This document shows, piece by piece, positions 23,168-33,370 of a DNA stretch of 64,000 bases. The notes under the pieces were generated by a model, which saw nothing but the letters and a program-made list of their open reading frames with translations, was not told the DNA's origin and did no database searches. Origin of the DNA: Lepidodermella squamata (lineage: Eukaryota; Gastrotricha); the NCBI GenBank assembly GCA_047495785.1, contig JBLDXI010000020.1, positions 868,001-932,000 of the forward strand, written 5' to 3'. The first letter of the stretch is position 1, and each line of letters opens with the position of its first letter. Both the position numbers and the translations under genes were made by a program.

Positions 23168-23564
23168 GAGATGAGAATGGGTCGGGTTAAAAGGGTCATT
23201 CGGGTCACCTTATCCCACCAATTGCCCTGGGTCCTGGGTCGCTTTCAATCAACCACGCCTGACAGAGCCCGAAATTGTGCAGGCGCAAGCTTTACTGTTT
23301 CAAGCCATGAAAAGTGTCCACTTTTTATTTAGTCTGTGTTTTCTGAGCTAGAAGACATGTAAAAGTGAATTTTCGCCCTTTTTGACGATTGCCGATGAGA
23401 ATAAAGCGTGATATGCATAAAAACAACGTCATGAGCCATCCGCTTCAAAATTACGAAATTTAGATTTAAGGGCCACTTGGGCTATAAAAGTTAGGTCCTG
23501 GGTCCCGGCATGGGTCTCCTCGGGCCCTGGGTCGATTTTTTGTTTTTCGACCCATTCTCATCTC
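23168..23564. mobile_element. MITE-like element in the 5' flank of the mucin gene
   Basis: gagatgagaatgggtcg (23168-23184) is exactly inverted at 23548-23564, 397 bp end to end. The interior has gggtcctgggtcg repeats and no coding frame. The duplicated flank at 21744-21800 reads through without this block, so it provides an empty site and shows that the segment is an insertion. Confidence 0.7.
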
Positions 23565-24225
23565 TCATCATGAATCATGGATCATCATCATGAATGTGAA
23601 TCATGAATGTGTATGTTGCACACAACCTTGTGACGCCCACTTTACAAGAACAGGGAAAGTGGAGTTCCTATAGACAGAGACTGGAGTCATGTCGTAGTGA
23701 CGCAAGATTTCTCAGAAATCATGAAAAGGCATACCCTTATCTTGATTTTTTACTAGTGTGAGAGTAACGAAAAAATTAAATATAAATAGGCCAAAATATA
23801 AAATGAATATTAAAGGCATGCAGAGTCTTATCAATTACGATAATATATAAGTATCATTATAAGCAAATAGTAAGGAGATGGTGATTTATAAAGAAACCTA
23901 TCGTCAGCGATGCGCCTAAACAATCGCGTTGATGACCCATTCGATTGTACTTAATTGTAAGGAGCCTAACGTAATGATATGAAGTGCGTTCGCATTTTTG
24001 AGCACTGATCGTACTGATTTTAATTAGCATTTGTGTTCAACGGCCGAACGTACTTCCCAAACAAAATATTTTGTATTCCTGTTCTGTTTTTGGGCGTCTC
24101 TTATAGCGATTGTTTTAGGATTTCGAAATTTTCATATTGTTTAAACATATTTTTCAAATTTTTTACTTTATTGATTATTTTCTGTTTAGTACATTTAACA
24201 AATCAGATTAATTGTGAACAAGAAA

Positions 24226-27200
24226 ATGAAACGCGAATTATTATGGAGACTCCTACTTGTACTAGCTTTTTGTATTACTATTTCACGGGGTAAAGTTCTG
24301 TTGGACGATCTCTTTCCATTCGGTGAGGATAATGGAGACTCCGCCATGCCTAAACAAGATGACACTTATGCGGGCCCTATCGATCTGTCGATACCTTATT
24401 TCCCGTTTTTCAAAAATCAAGAAAAAACTTTGTACATAAACAGTAATGGAGACATTTCATTTGAACGAGAAATTAGGAATGGCCAACCGGTTTGCATCCC
24501 AAGCAATCGATTTAATCGAATGATTGCTGGCTTCTGGAGTGAAATTGACACCACTAATTCCGGTGAAATCTATTATCGCCAAACGACCGATCTAGGATTG
24601 CTCAGGAAGGCCGAGGACGAAATCGTTAGAAAATATCCACGATTGGCTGGCCTCGCCCTGAAATGGCTTTTCATCGCAACATGGGAGAATGTACCACCGG
24701 GTTATAAACCTTGCAGTACAGAAAAAAACAATACTTTTCAAATGATACTAGCAACTGACGGTCGCCTTTCATTCTCAATTCTATATTACAATGAAATCAA
24801 TTGGCCATCACCAAGCTGTGGAACGGGTTCAATCGTGAAAGCCGGTTTCGATGCTGGCGACGGTGTCAACTTCTATGTAATACCTGGTTCGTGCACGACA
24901 GATATTTCAGTGTTCACGAGTTCAAACACAGGCAAGCCTGGAAGATGGGTTTTCCGATTAGACAACGGCGTGGATGCAAGAAATTGCGATGCAAACTTTA
25001 ATATCACACAACCAGTCACCGCCAGTCCGCCTTTTGTCGAGGTTTTCGGCGGAGAAGCGGTGTCATTTCAGGGACCATGCTTTGACATTTTCAGCTCGAC
25101 GTTTCAATGTGTTTTTAACGACCCTGTAAAAGGCAAAATCATCACTAATGGTGTCGGCGGAATTCCGCCTGGCAATGAAGCTCCTACAGTTTATTGCATC
25201 ACGCCATTTTTCCACGACTCGGGTCGCATTCTTGTGGAAATAATCGAGACCACAACCTTAGGAATCACCAACATTTACAAGGCTTACCTAACTGTTGCGC
25301 TCGGGCGGCCTGAAGTTTCTATCGCCTTGTCAACAACGTCGATTGATGGCAGTTACGCCAACGCAGTTTCTGATGGAAAAGCTCTAATCAAGTGGCCCTC
25401 AGACCACCCGAGATTGACCAAAGCAGCTACAGTCGATATTACTTTGCTAGCTCTGAACGACGATGAATGGATTGTTCTCGGCTTACCTCTGGCAAATTAT
25501 TCGAATGAAGGATCGGCGAACATCGATATGGGGCAACTTTTGCTTAAATTCAATCCAGAACTTTCAGACGACGCAATTCTAATGTTGACCGTCGCCAAGT
25601 CGGCTTTCTACAGTGTCAATGAATCGGACCGAGAAATAGTCAATACAATTATCAGCAGTGCTGATGGGAATGGGGTAATAACCGACTTCATCTGCTACGA
25701 CAAAAACTCAAACTTATCTGCGTGCAAGGCGGAATACTGGCGATCAACTACAAGGGATCCTATCAAATGTCTAGCAGGATTTTCGGAAATCGCCGAGAAA
25801 TCAGTGAAATGTGGCGGAAAACCATTAGCATCAGGCTTTGTCCTGCGAAGATTATTCGGAGAGAAGCCGAGAGTGGAACTTTATCCACTCGTCTGTAGCA
25901 CGTGGCAATTGGAAAACATAGAAATTCCGAACTCGGAAGACTATGCATCACGGCCTTGTCCACCTTTGCTTGAACAAGCTCAGGCCGATAGAAACTACGC
26001 GGTTTTTACTTCTAATTTCGATGCCTACTCATTGACGTTGGACCCCGGCCTTTCGCAGACGCCCAATGCTGAAAAGCCATTTGTAGCAATGCGGCTAGCT
26101 GTTCCAACCACAGGTGGAAGTGGTCAGCAATGTTTCTACGACACAGCGACTGGCAATTTACTGCGTGCTTTGAGTTACAGTGAATTCAAGCAGCCAACTT
26201 CATGGTCGACAACTTACGTAAATGCATTAAAGGACCAGATCGGAGAATTCACGTGCTGTCAACAAGGCAGGGCTTTTGCAGAGGTCTTGCCTGGTTTTGA
26301 TAGATCTCGCTGTCGAGATTTCGAGCAGAAACGGCCGATAAACGACGGTAGCAACTACAAGGCCCCACGGCCTGCTCTAGCTATGGGCGATCCCCATTTC
26401 CAGACTTACGATGGGTTGGCATACACATTCAACGGAGTTGGCGAATTTTGGATGGTAAAAGCCGTAGCATCATTCCTTTTTATGATGCAAGCACGAATGG
26501 CGATGTTTTCTGGAAATGCAGCCGTTTTCTCCGCATTCACGATGCAGGAGGGTTCTGATGGCTCTGTGGTACAGATTCAATATTCCAACTCATCGGCAAC
26601 TGAGATTCTGGTTGACGGTATCAAACTGAATTTCGGCAATGAGGCCCTGAGATCACAACACTTCGCCAAATTTTCGGTCACAGCGATCGATGACGCGTTG
26701 TCCGAAGTCAATATTGCCTTTCGCTGTGGCATGGCGTTCAATTTCTTAATAGGGAAAGGGTCCATGGCAGTTATTTCAACAGCGACTGTCAGCAATATGA
26801 ATTCGATATCTGGCTTAATGGGTGACTATGATGGCAATAAGGAAAACGATCTCAAAACTCCTGGTGGAGAAATTGTACCTTCCGGGTCTTCTCTTTCTGA
26901 TATTCATGCCAAATTCGGAGTTTTGTGGGTGGTTAAAGAAGCGGAGAGCCTTTTCACGTACCCTACCGGTTCATCGTATAAAGATTTCTTGGATTTATCA
27001 TTCGAACCACTTTTCGAACTTGATCCGCCTGGAGATACCGCTTTAAAGATTTGCGGCGATTCTTCTGCCTGTTTGATCGACTATCAAGTAGGTGGAGGCG
27101 ATGAAGCATTCGCCAATCACACCAAGGCGATCAATGACGCCTTCAAGCTCGTTGATAAAATTTTCACGACAGAGGAGCCTTCTACTACGACAGAAGACCC

Positions 27201-27759
27201 TTCAACCATTTCGACAGAAGAGCCTTCAACCGTTTCAACAGAAGAACCTCTAACTATTTCGACAGAGGAACCTTCAACCGTTTCAACAGAAGAACCTTCA
27301 ACTATTTCAACGGATGAGCCTTCGACCATTTCAACAGAAGATCCTTCAACCGTTTCAACAGAAGAACCTTCAACTATTTCAACGGATGAGCCTTCGACCA
27401 TTTCGACAGAAGAACCTTCAACCGTTTCAACAGAGGAACCTTCGACTATTTTGACAGAGGAACCCTCCACCATTTCAACGGAGGAACCTTCGACCAATTC
27501 GACAGGATCGCCATCCACTACAACATGGCAACCTTCCGCCTCGACAGCAGCTAATGACATTGATCTTATTATTTCAATTGCGGTTCCAATATCTGTTGTG
27601 GTCTTTGTGGCGGCCAGTGCAACAGTAGGCTTCCTAACTTGCAAGTATTGCCGTAAACCGACGAAAGAGCCATATTCATATCCTTTGGCACGACTATCTT
27701 TAGGTGTGAGCCGGTTGCCTCGAAGTTACCAACTCGCTCCAGCTCTAGAGCGGGTATAA
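24226..27759 (+). CDS. NIDO-AMOP-vWD transmembrane mucin (Mesh/MUC4/SUSD2 family)
   Basis: One long exon, 1177 residues from the first ATG. A signal peptide (LLWRLLLVLAFCITI) leads into a NIDO domain (about 70-250; FNRMIAGFWSEID, FQMILATDGRLSF). An AMOP-type segment lies near 556-585 (CSTWQLENIEIPNSEDYASR then PCP). The vWD domain begins near 719 with MGDPHFQTYDGLAYTFNG and includes GLMGDYDGNKENDL (about 863). A Thr/Ser/Pro/Glu repeat (about 982-1101) forms the mucin stalk, then one membrane helix (about 1113-1138) and a 40-residue tail. Mesh-type proteins organise epithelial junctions and MUC4/SUSD2 act at apical surfaces, so a cell-surface or junctional role is likely. No EGF or sushi domain was seen. 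Absence of introns in a gene this size is unusual here. Confidence 0.85.
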   Translation: MKRELLWRLLLVLAFCITISRGKVLLDDLFPFGEDNGDSAMPKQDDTYAGPIDLSIPYFPFFKNQEKTLYINSNGDISFEREIRNGQPVCIPSNRFNRMIAGFWSEIDTTNSGEIYYRQTTDLGLLRKAEDEIVRKYPRLAGLALKWLFIATWENVPPGYKPCSTEKNNTFQMILATDGRLSFSILYYNEINWPSPSCGTGSIVKAGFDAGDGVNFYVIPGSCTTDISVFTSSNTGKPGRWVFRLDNGVDARNCDANFNITQPVTASPPFVEVFGGEAVSFQGPCFDIFSSTFQCVFNDPVKGKIITNGVGGIPPGNEAPTVYCITPFFHDSGRILVEIIETTTLGITNIYKAYLTVALGRPEVSIALSTTSIDGSYANAVSDGKALIKWPSDHPRLTKAATVDITLLALNDDEWIVLGLPLANYSNEGSANIDMGQLLLKFNPELSDDAILMLTVAKSAFYSVNESDREIVNTIISSADGNGVITDFICYDKNSNLSACKAEYWRSTTRDPIKCLAGFSEIAEKSVKCGGKPLASGFVLRRLFGEKPRVELYPLVCSTWQLENIEIPNSEDYASRPCPPLLEQAQADRNYAVFTSNFDAYSLTLDPGLSQTPNAEKPFVAMRLAVPTTGGSGQQCFYDTATGNLLRALSYSEFKQPTSWSTTYVNALKDQIGEFTCCQQGRAFAEVLPGFDRSRCRDFEQKRPINDGSNYKAPRPALAMGDPHFQTYDGLAYTFNGVGEFWMVKAVASFLFMMQARMAMFSGNAAVFSAFTMQEGSDGSVVQIQYSNSSATEILVDGIKLNFGNEALRSQHFAKFSVTAIDDALSEVNIAFRCGMAFNFLIGKGSMAVISTATVSNMNSISGLMGDYDGNKENDLKTPGGEIVPSGSSLSDIHAKFGVLWVVKEAESLFTYPTGSSYKDFLDLSFEPLFELDPPGDTALKICGDSSACLIDYQVGGGDEAFANHTKAINDAFKLVDKIFTTEEPSTTTEDPSTISTEEPSTVSTEEPLTISTEEPSTVSTEEPSTISTDEPSTISTEDPSTVSTEEPSTISTDEPSTISTEEPSTVSTEEPSTILTEEPSTISTEEPSTNSTGSPSTTTWQPSASTAANDIDLIISIAVPISVVVFVAASATVGFLTCKYCRKPTKEPYSYPLARLSLGVSRLPRSYQLAPALERV
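27172..27528 (+). repeat. 24-bp minisatellite encoding T-E-E-P-S-T-x-S repeats
   Basis: About 15 eight-residue units with the ending alternating IS/VS/TT. Variants TDEP, TEDP and TEEPL occur, and part of the array (TIS-TDEP-TIS-TE-P-TVS) is repeated as a block, suggesting recent higher-order expansion. It encodes the O-glycosylation-type stalk. The opposite strand is also free of stops because the unit length is a multiple of three; I do not treat that as a gene. Confidence 0.85.
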
Positions 27760-28109
27760 CTTAATTAACGCAATTGATGCGGTTCGATGCAACTCCTAGC
27801 TATCCTAGCTTTCGAGTTGAAATGAGTCATGCATCGTTTATAATGACTGAATGTAAAATAATGGAAATTAGTGCAATAAAACGCATGCTTTCTTCAGTGT
27901 TTTACTGTTTTTCGGCATTTGCTTCAAAACAGAAGATAATTCAGACTAATTATTCGCTGACATACATGAAATGTACGTGCTTCAAAAATGTAGTAATAAT
28001 GAACACAGAATTTAGAACTGGAAAAATCGGCGGTTCTTCTGGAATCTTGATTTCAATTAGGCAACTTGGACCACAAGAGTAGCCATGGCCATCGACTCAT
28101 TCGCAGCCT

Positions 28110-28356
28110 TCACTTCTTTGGCCTCCAAATATCCAAATCTTTGTTTACGTCGATCAATTGCTTCAGCTCTTCGTAGGCGATTCGCAATCGATTGCGACAG
28201 TCAGGATGAATAACAGCGAAGGTTTCTTTCGTCATTTCCTCTTGTTTTCGAATGTCGTACTCGTCCTTGCCTTCAGCTTTCATCTTCTCCACGCGCGCTC
28301 GCATTTGCTGCGCCTGTATTTCATAAAAAGGTGTCCCTTCGAAATATTTCTTCTTA
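28110..28356 (-). CDS. Tubulin-folding cofactor A, C-terminal exon
   Basis: One exon after a cttttag acceptor encodes about 82 residues. YEIQAQQMRARVEKMKAEGK, DEYDIRKQEE, HPDCRNRLRIAYEELKQLI and NKDLD align position by position with the second and third helices of tubulin cofactor A (family pattern YEKEA..Q...IEKM...YDIKKQ.E....PDC..RL..AY..L). This chaperone holds beta-tubulin during folding in the cytosol. The first ~20 residues of the usual N-terminus must lie on another exon, which I could not find in the 450 bp upstream. The tail ends DIWRPKK, shorter than usual. Either a distant small exon exists or this is a partial copy. Confidence 0.7.
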
Positions 28357-28806
28357 CTAAAAGAATCAAGCAATCTTGGATGGCACGGAAACACTTCCTG
28401 TTTCACGTAGAATTAGAGGTTTTAGGATGGAATAAGACTCAGGTATTTCCGCTAAAGAAAAATCGCACTCGAAAAAAAGCAAAAAACAATGAACAAGAAC
28501 AATTTTACATGACACATGTCCCCCTAAAAGCACCGACATTGATTAACGACGCAAAAGGTATCTCAGAATTTAGGGAACCTGAGGCGATAGCTTATCACCA
28601 GGAGATGTGTCCCTCGATAACAGCTTTCAAACGACACATTGGCCTTTGAAACTGGTGAACTTGGATTCATCACCTTTAAGTGGGCAATTTCGGCGAATTT
28701 AAATGACTAATAAACAAAGCCGATCGACCGATTTCTGAACACACGCCAACAGGGTAATAGAAAAATCGACTAGCTTCACTTTAAGGATGCGATTTTATTT
28801 TTGTTT

Positions 28807-29692
28807 TTATTTATTAAAAAGATGTTCAGAATGCGCCATTCTACAGTTATTTATTCCGCCAAGTGAAAGCCGTTTCTCCAGTTCAGCAACGCGCCACTCT
28901 GCCTGACTTCGAGACAAAATTGCCTGAAAATGAAAATAAAAATGAATAAAAAATTGTCCGATATGAACTCTAGATCTTCATGCGCACCTTGTCGCGAGAT
29001 GCTTCCAGCATTCTGACTTCGGACTGCGGGTTTTAAACGAAGTTGGTAAAAGATTCAATGGCACAATTTATCGAAAGCAGAAATAACGCAATAATAAGCG
29101 AATGAAAACATGACAGAGCACGTTAAAGTGAGATTGCTAAGGCTCACTCTATGCCGCCGTTCAGCTTCACCCAAGTGCCGAGCCATCGACTGGTGGGCAA
29201 CCTCGGCCAGTGCCAGCCTAGCTTCCACATGCACCAGCCTGTCCTCGAGATCGCGATTTTTGAGCCGAGAAACCTTGAAAATAACGGATCACAGCTTCAG
29301 CTATAGAACTGAAGTTTCGAGCTTACCTTTAGCTCACATTCCAGGTCCTCCTTCAACATTCCAACTAGCTTCATCTCGTTTTGGGTTTCCTGTTGGAAAT
29401 TAAATAATAAAAGAAAATTAATTCGAACTGGAAAATACCTCTAGCTGCTCTTCCAGTTCGATGATCTTGTTTTCCGAGGATAATTTGAATGACGCGAATT
29501 GCCGATCTGTCATCTTGAGGTCGGCTTGAAGTCTGTCTATGGCGTGATGAGCCTTCTCCAGCTTTTCGAACTGTTAACAAAGTAAACCTATTTGACCACT
29601 TTTAAAGGTCCCATAGCTACCTGGATATGGTCCATCGCAACCATATAGGCTTCATCATCGCGAATATTGGCCAAATATTTGAAATTGTACAT
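28807..29692 (-). CDS. Coiled-coil protein without ankyrin repeats (gene F)
   Basis: Six exons, all phase 0: 29692-29621, 29570-29439, 29389-29327, 29273-29148, 29023-28988 and 28923-28807, 181 residues. It starts MYNFKYLANIRDDEAYMVAM, matching genes C and E. The rest is almost continuous coiled coil (DRLQADLKMTDRQF, DLEDRLVHVEARLALAEVAH, AEWRVAELEKRLS). Exon 1 is 72 nt, the same as exon 1 of gene D. There is no ankyrin block; the protein stops where the paralogues continue. A cytoplasmic partner or dimerisation competitor of the ankyrin paralogues is conceivable but is inference only. Confidence 0.7.
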
Positions 29693-29896
29693 GTTTAAAG
29701 TTGAATGAATTGTTTTCAAGAATTCAGCAGCTGATCATTTGAAAGCATTCATTGTTGCGCAATAACACGCATGCGGTTTCGAAACAAAGCAATTTACTTT
29801 AAAAGAAAAAAGCACTGGTCGAATTATGGCACAACTTTTATGTTTTAGGAATCACGGAAATTTTGTGTCAAAAAGTTTTTTCATTATATAGTGAAA

Positions 29897-30283
29897 TTAT
29901 AGCGCATGTCCCTCCATTATATTGCGCGCCATCAACTGAGCCCACAGGTAGAACGAAGTCGTTTGCTGGCAAACAGCTTTCGAATTGAAATGAGTCATGC
30001 ATCGTTTCAATCGAAATTCGTACAAAACTCGTTGTTTTTGAACCGGCGTTAGCTCGCTCCAAATTTTGATAATGTGGCGCAGTTGACGCTCGCCGCTGCT
30101 CAAATTCGCGCTGCTTTGCTGTTTCGCCGCCAGCATTTTATCGATAAGTTGCAGAGGATCGGCAGCAGTTATATCCACTGAGGCATTCGGTAAGGAAGGT
30201 TCGTCTCCGATGGTTTTGATTACAGCACACCGGCAGTAAGAAACCGCAATGACCAGAACTGACGTAGTTAGAAGAACCCTCAT
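29897..30283 (-). CDS. Secreted C-x9-C family protein 3
   Basis: Single exon, 128 residues. Signal peptide LLTTSVLVIAVSYCRC, then an acidic/Ser pro-region and the core IIKIWSELTPVQKQRVLYEF, C-x9-C (RCMTHFNSKAVC), QQTTSFYLWAQLMARNIMEG. It is closest to members 1 and 2 by eye. It is placed just upstream of gene F on the same strand. Secreted; function unknown. Confidence 0.8.
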   Translation of the reverse strand: MRVLLTTSVLVIAVSYCRCAVIKTIGDEPSLPNASVDITAADPLQLIDKMLAAKQQSSANLSSGERQLRHIIKIWSELTPVQKQRVLYEFRLKRCMTHFNSKAVCQQTTSFYLWAQLMARNIMEGHAL

Positions 30284-32224
30284 CGTTAATGATTAGATTG
30301 AAACCGTTTAAAAATTGCATAAAATGACTGTTGTATTTATAGGATTCTTGACGTGTGCGGCGATGTGATTGAGCGATCAACCATGCTTTCGTCTTTGGAT
30401 TAAACTAACGCCTGAAAGACGTGACTTGTCCAATGATGTCGCCGCGGCGATGAGCTACCGCATCGGAATGTTTGTTAAGCTCGAGCTCCCACTTAAATGA
30501 TTAGATAATGACACATCACACAAACAAGCAGGACATCACCTTTTAGGCTGAACTGTGGACAGCGGTCCGATTGCGAATCAATAAAATTGGCTAGTCAGCT
30601 TAAAATATCCTAGGCTGTCTTTTACTTATTCACTCATGCGAGACATCGTAACCAGAATTATTAAGTGACAACAGACGACGTTTCAAAACCCGCACAGTAC
30701 TCTAAACGGATTAAAAATGTCAATTGTCAATTGACACCTTTTTTATTTGTTTATTAAGTCCGTCTTAAATACTGCTCGATGGGCTTGTCATAACATATTG
30801 GCACTAGGCACTAAGTGATGCCTAGGACATGGCTTTCATAACTAGGACTCCTAATATTGCGAACTCAAAGTCGAGTACAATTTCCGAGGCTTCAATCAGT
30901 TTCGGTCAATGTCGCATTTTTTTAAATGTCGCCGATGAAATTTCCCGGCCTGACAAAGCTTCTAAAGAATTAACTCATGACCAGTTTTCAGTTTAACTGG
31001 CGTAATTTCGCTTTAACGAATACCGCAAGTATGTTTGCGAAACCTTTTTTTTTCGTGCTCAAATAATGGCCCGATCGGCTAATTTTACCTATGATGCAAT
31101 TTTTTGATCTACTAGATGATCGCAATCAAGCAAAATGGATATTCTAAAATTGAAATAGAGTAATAATATTTCATCACCTCATCTGAAAGAACTTGGCCTT
31201 GCCGAATAGTTTAGGGGTTTCCTAAACCTTAAACCTCAAATACCCTTGAATAACTTTGAAGAAGAAGTCAACCGATCCAAAATGTATCCACCACATAAGA
31301 AGCCTAACTGCAGATCCTCGCTTGCCTTGGGCGTAATTAAAATGTTCGATTTAAAATGTTCAGAGAATAGCAGCTAAATTGGCCAGTATGGATAGGTGAC
31401 TAGGTGGAACTTTCAAAAAGGTTCAGGGAGCTTTTAGGGTTCAGATCTATTGACAAAATCAAGCTTCAGAAGTTTGAATTGCTATGAGAATAGGTCAAAT
31501 TTCTCCTAAAGGGTACCAACCAGGGTCTGGAGGTGTGAGTCTAGCTGAAGTTCGAATGCAAGCTATTTATTTCGAAAGAAGCTTTTGAATTTTTCATTGG
31601 AATAATAATTGGAATAATCCCACTTCACCATTTAGTATATACCGCCTTTTGATTGATTTCTCATATTTGATTTTCAGCTGATGATGAATGCCTAGAATGG
31701 TCGAAATGGTCATAAAGTTTACAGTAACATCGTGATTTATTTTTCGATAAATTTAACTGAAATCGGCAAGTTATCCAAGTCGTTCAATTTTAGCCCTCTT
31801 TCTCCTACACAAATCGGTGATTTCTAGGTCGTAAAGCCCATTCAAAAATCGCCAGTGATCGAATTCGAAGCTGAAATCGATTGCTTCACCAATAAGCAGC
31901 CGCTTCTTGTACTTTTCCTCAATTTCATCGAAAATTGCTGGCTGGCCAATAAATACACAAACTGGTACTACTTTTTATCTTATTTAATTAAAGGAATAAG
32001 GAATAAACATTCCAAGTAAAAACATAGAACAAATAAAAACTCAGTAGATTATGAGGAAAAGTATCGATTTCAGGTGTTTAATGACAACGTCGGGACAAAA
32101 TTAGCAAATAAAAATCGAACCATTATTTGCTCGCATGGCGGTTTTACGTTTTACCGCAGCATTAGGAATAGAGATACGTCCGTCTGCCAGAAGTTTCAAG
32201 TAATTATCTACTCAAATTATCAGC
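30284..32224. other. Intergenic, nothing recognised
   Basis: 1.9 kb, AT-rich, with no open frame of coding character, no repeat shared with the rest of the window and no RNA gene I can support. An acceptor-like ttatcag directly before the claudin-like start (32222) hints at an untranslated exon or leader splice. Confidence 0.4.
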
Positions 32225-33370
32225 ATGGATTCCAGCGATGACGAAGACATGTCGTCGATCTGCGGCGTTGAAAGCAGCGATGACGAGGATGAATTCTACT
32301 TCAACAAAACATCCAACAACAGGCGGCATTCGCTGAGCCGAGTAACAAAACGCACGTACGACGCGCAGCGAGAATCAGCCAGAATAGCTGCTGGCTTCGT
32401 CGGCCTGTGGCACAAGGTGACATTCAGCGTTTGCGCAACTCTCTTCCTGTTACATTTCATCGCCATGATGCTGCCGTATTGGACTGTTTACGAGACAAAC
32501 ACTACAACAGCACATGCCGGAATTTGGGTGTTTTGCATCCAGCTCGACCTAACCGACTCTACGGCGAATATTGGCATGGGCGGCGTGAAGAAATCTGGCC
32601 ACAGCGAGGAGGCTGAAGATGACCCGGAGGCGGGGATAAAAAGCCTCGAATTCTATTTGAACTCGCAAATTTTAACAATTTACATGATTATCGCTCGATC
32701 TTTAATCACGTTGTCGTTATCCCTACTCACCGCTTGCCTGTCAATCAGCGCAATGCTGGTGTGTTTCCCAGAGGCTAAAATCGGTAATTATTACCGATTC
32801 TTCCAACGACTGATCATATTCACCCTGATAGCCGCTAGTTTGTCGTCAGTCGCTGCAATTTGCTTCTGGCACGGTCGCTATTGCGAACTATGCGACTGGA
32901 TGTTAAAATTAATGAGTTCAGTGTCGTTCGATGAAAGTGGGTCAAGCGCTACGTTCAATCAAACTGTTTTCGACGAAATTCATAAGCCAAGCACGCAAGC
33001 GCCTGTTCTTAACGGCAATGCAACCGAAGACGAGCTGCCAACCCCAAAGCCTAGCCAAGCAGCTCTACCGTCCCTCCTGTTATCCGCTAACAATTTAACA
33101 GCGGCCATGCTGCAATTAGACGACGGAGATGTGCCGTCGGCTGTTGCTGGTAACGTGTCGTTGGACGATGAAGATTTTCATTACGTCATGCAGGGCGCGT
33201 TTGGGTCACAGCTTGTCGATACGATTGTCTTCGGGCCGGAAGGGCCGGGTCATGTCAGCACCAAGTTGAAGTGCTACACGGGCGGGTGTGCTTGGCTTCT
33301 TATCATCGAATTAGGCATTTGTGTGCTTTATTTTGTCGTTTTTCTTGTCGTTCGACAAGGTAGACTTTGA
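32225..33370 (+). CDS. Claudin/PMP22-fold four-span membrane protein
   Basis: Single exon, 381 residues. The acidic N-terminal tail has two SSDDED blocks. Membrane spans lie near 64-84, 149-175, 190-215 and 355-377. The first extracellular loop carries PYW ... GIWVFC (99-104), the W-GLW-x2-C signature of the claudin superfamily with Ile for Leu. The second extracellular part is unusually long (about 130 residues, Asn-glycosylation sites and Pro/Ala-rich). Such proteins build junctional barriers or act as channel subunits; which applies is not visible. A polyadenylation signal aataaa follows at about 33379. Confidence 0.7.
   Translation: MDSSDDEDMSSICGVESSDDEDEFYFNKTSNNRRHSLSRVTKRTYDAQRESARIAAGFVGLWHKVTFSVCATLFLLHFIAMMLPYWTVYETNTTTAHAGIWVFCIQLDLTDSTANIGMGGVKKSGHSEEAEDDPEAGIKSLEFYLNSQILTIYMIIARSLITLSLSLLTACLSISAMLVCFPEAKIGNYYRFFQRLIIFTLIAASLSSVAAICFWHGRYCELCDWMLKLMSSVSFDESGSSATFNQTVFDEIHKPSTQAPVLNGNATEDELPTPKPSQAALPSLLLSANNLTAAMLQLDDGDVPSAVAGNVSLDDEDFHYVMQGAFGSQLVDTIVFGPEGPGHVSTKLKCYTGGCAWLLIIELGICVLYFVVFLVVRQGRL

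Noticed and set aside
27117-27644. 175-codon minus-strand frame of VEGSSVEMVEGSSVE repeats
   Set aside because: Antisense of the 24-bp mucin repeat, open only because the repeat lacks stops on that strand.
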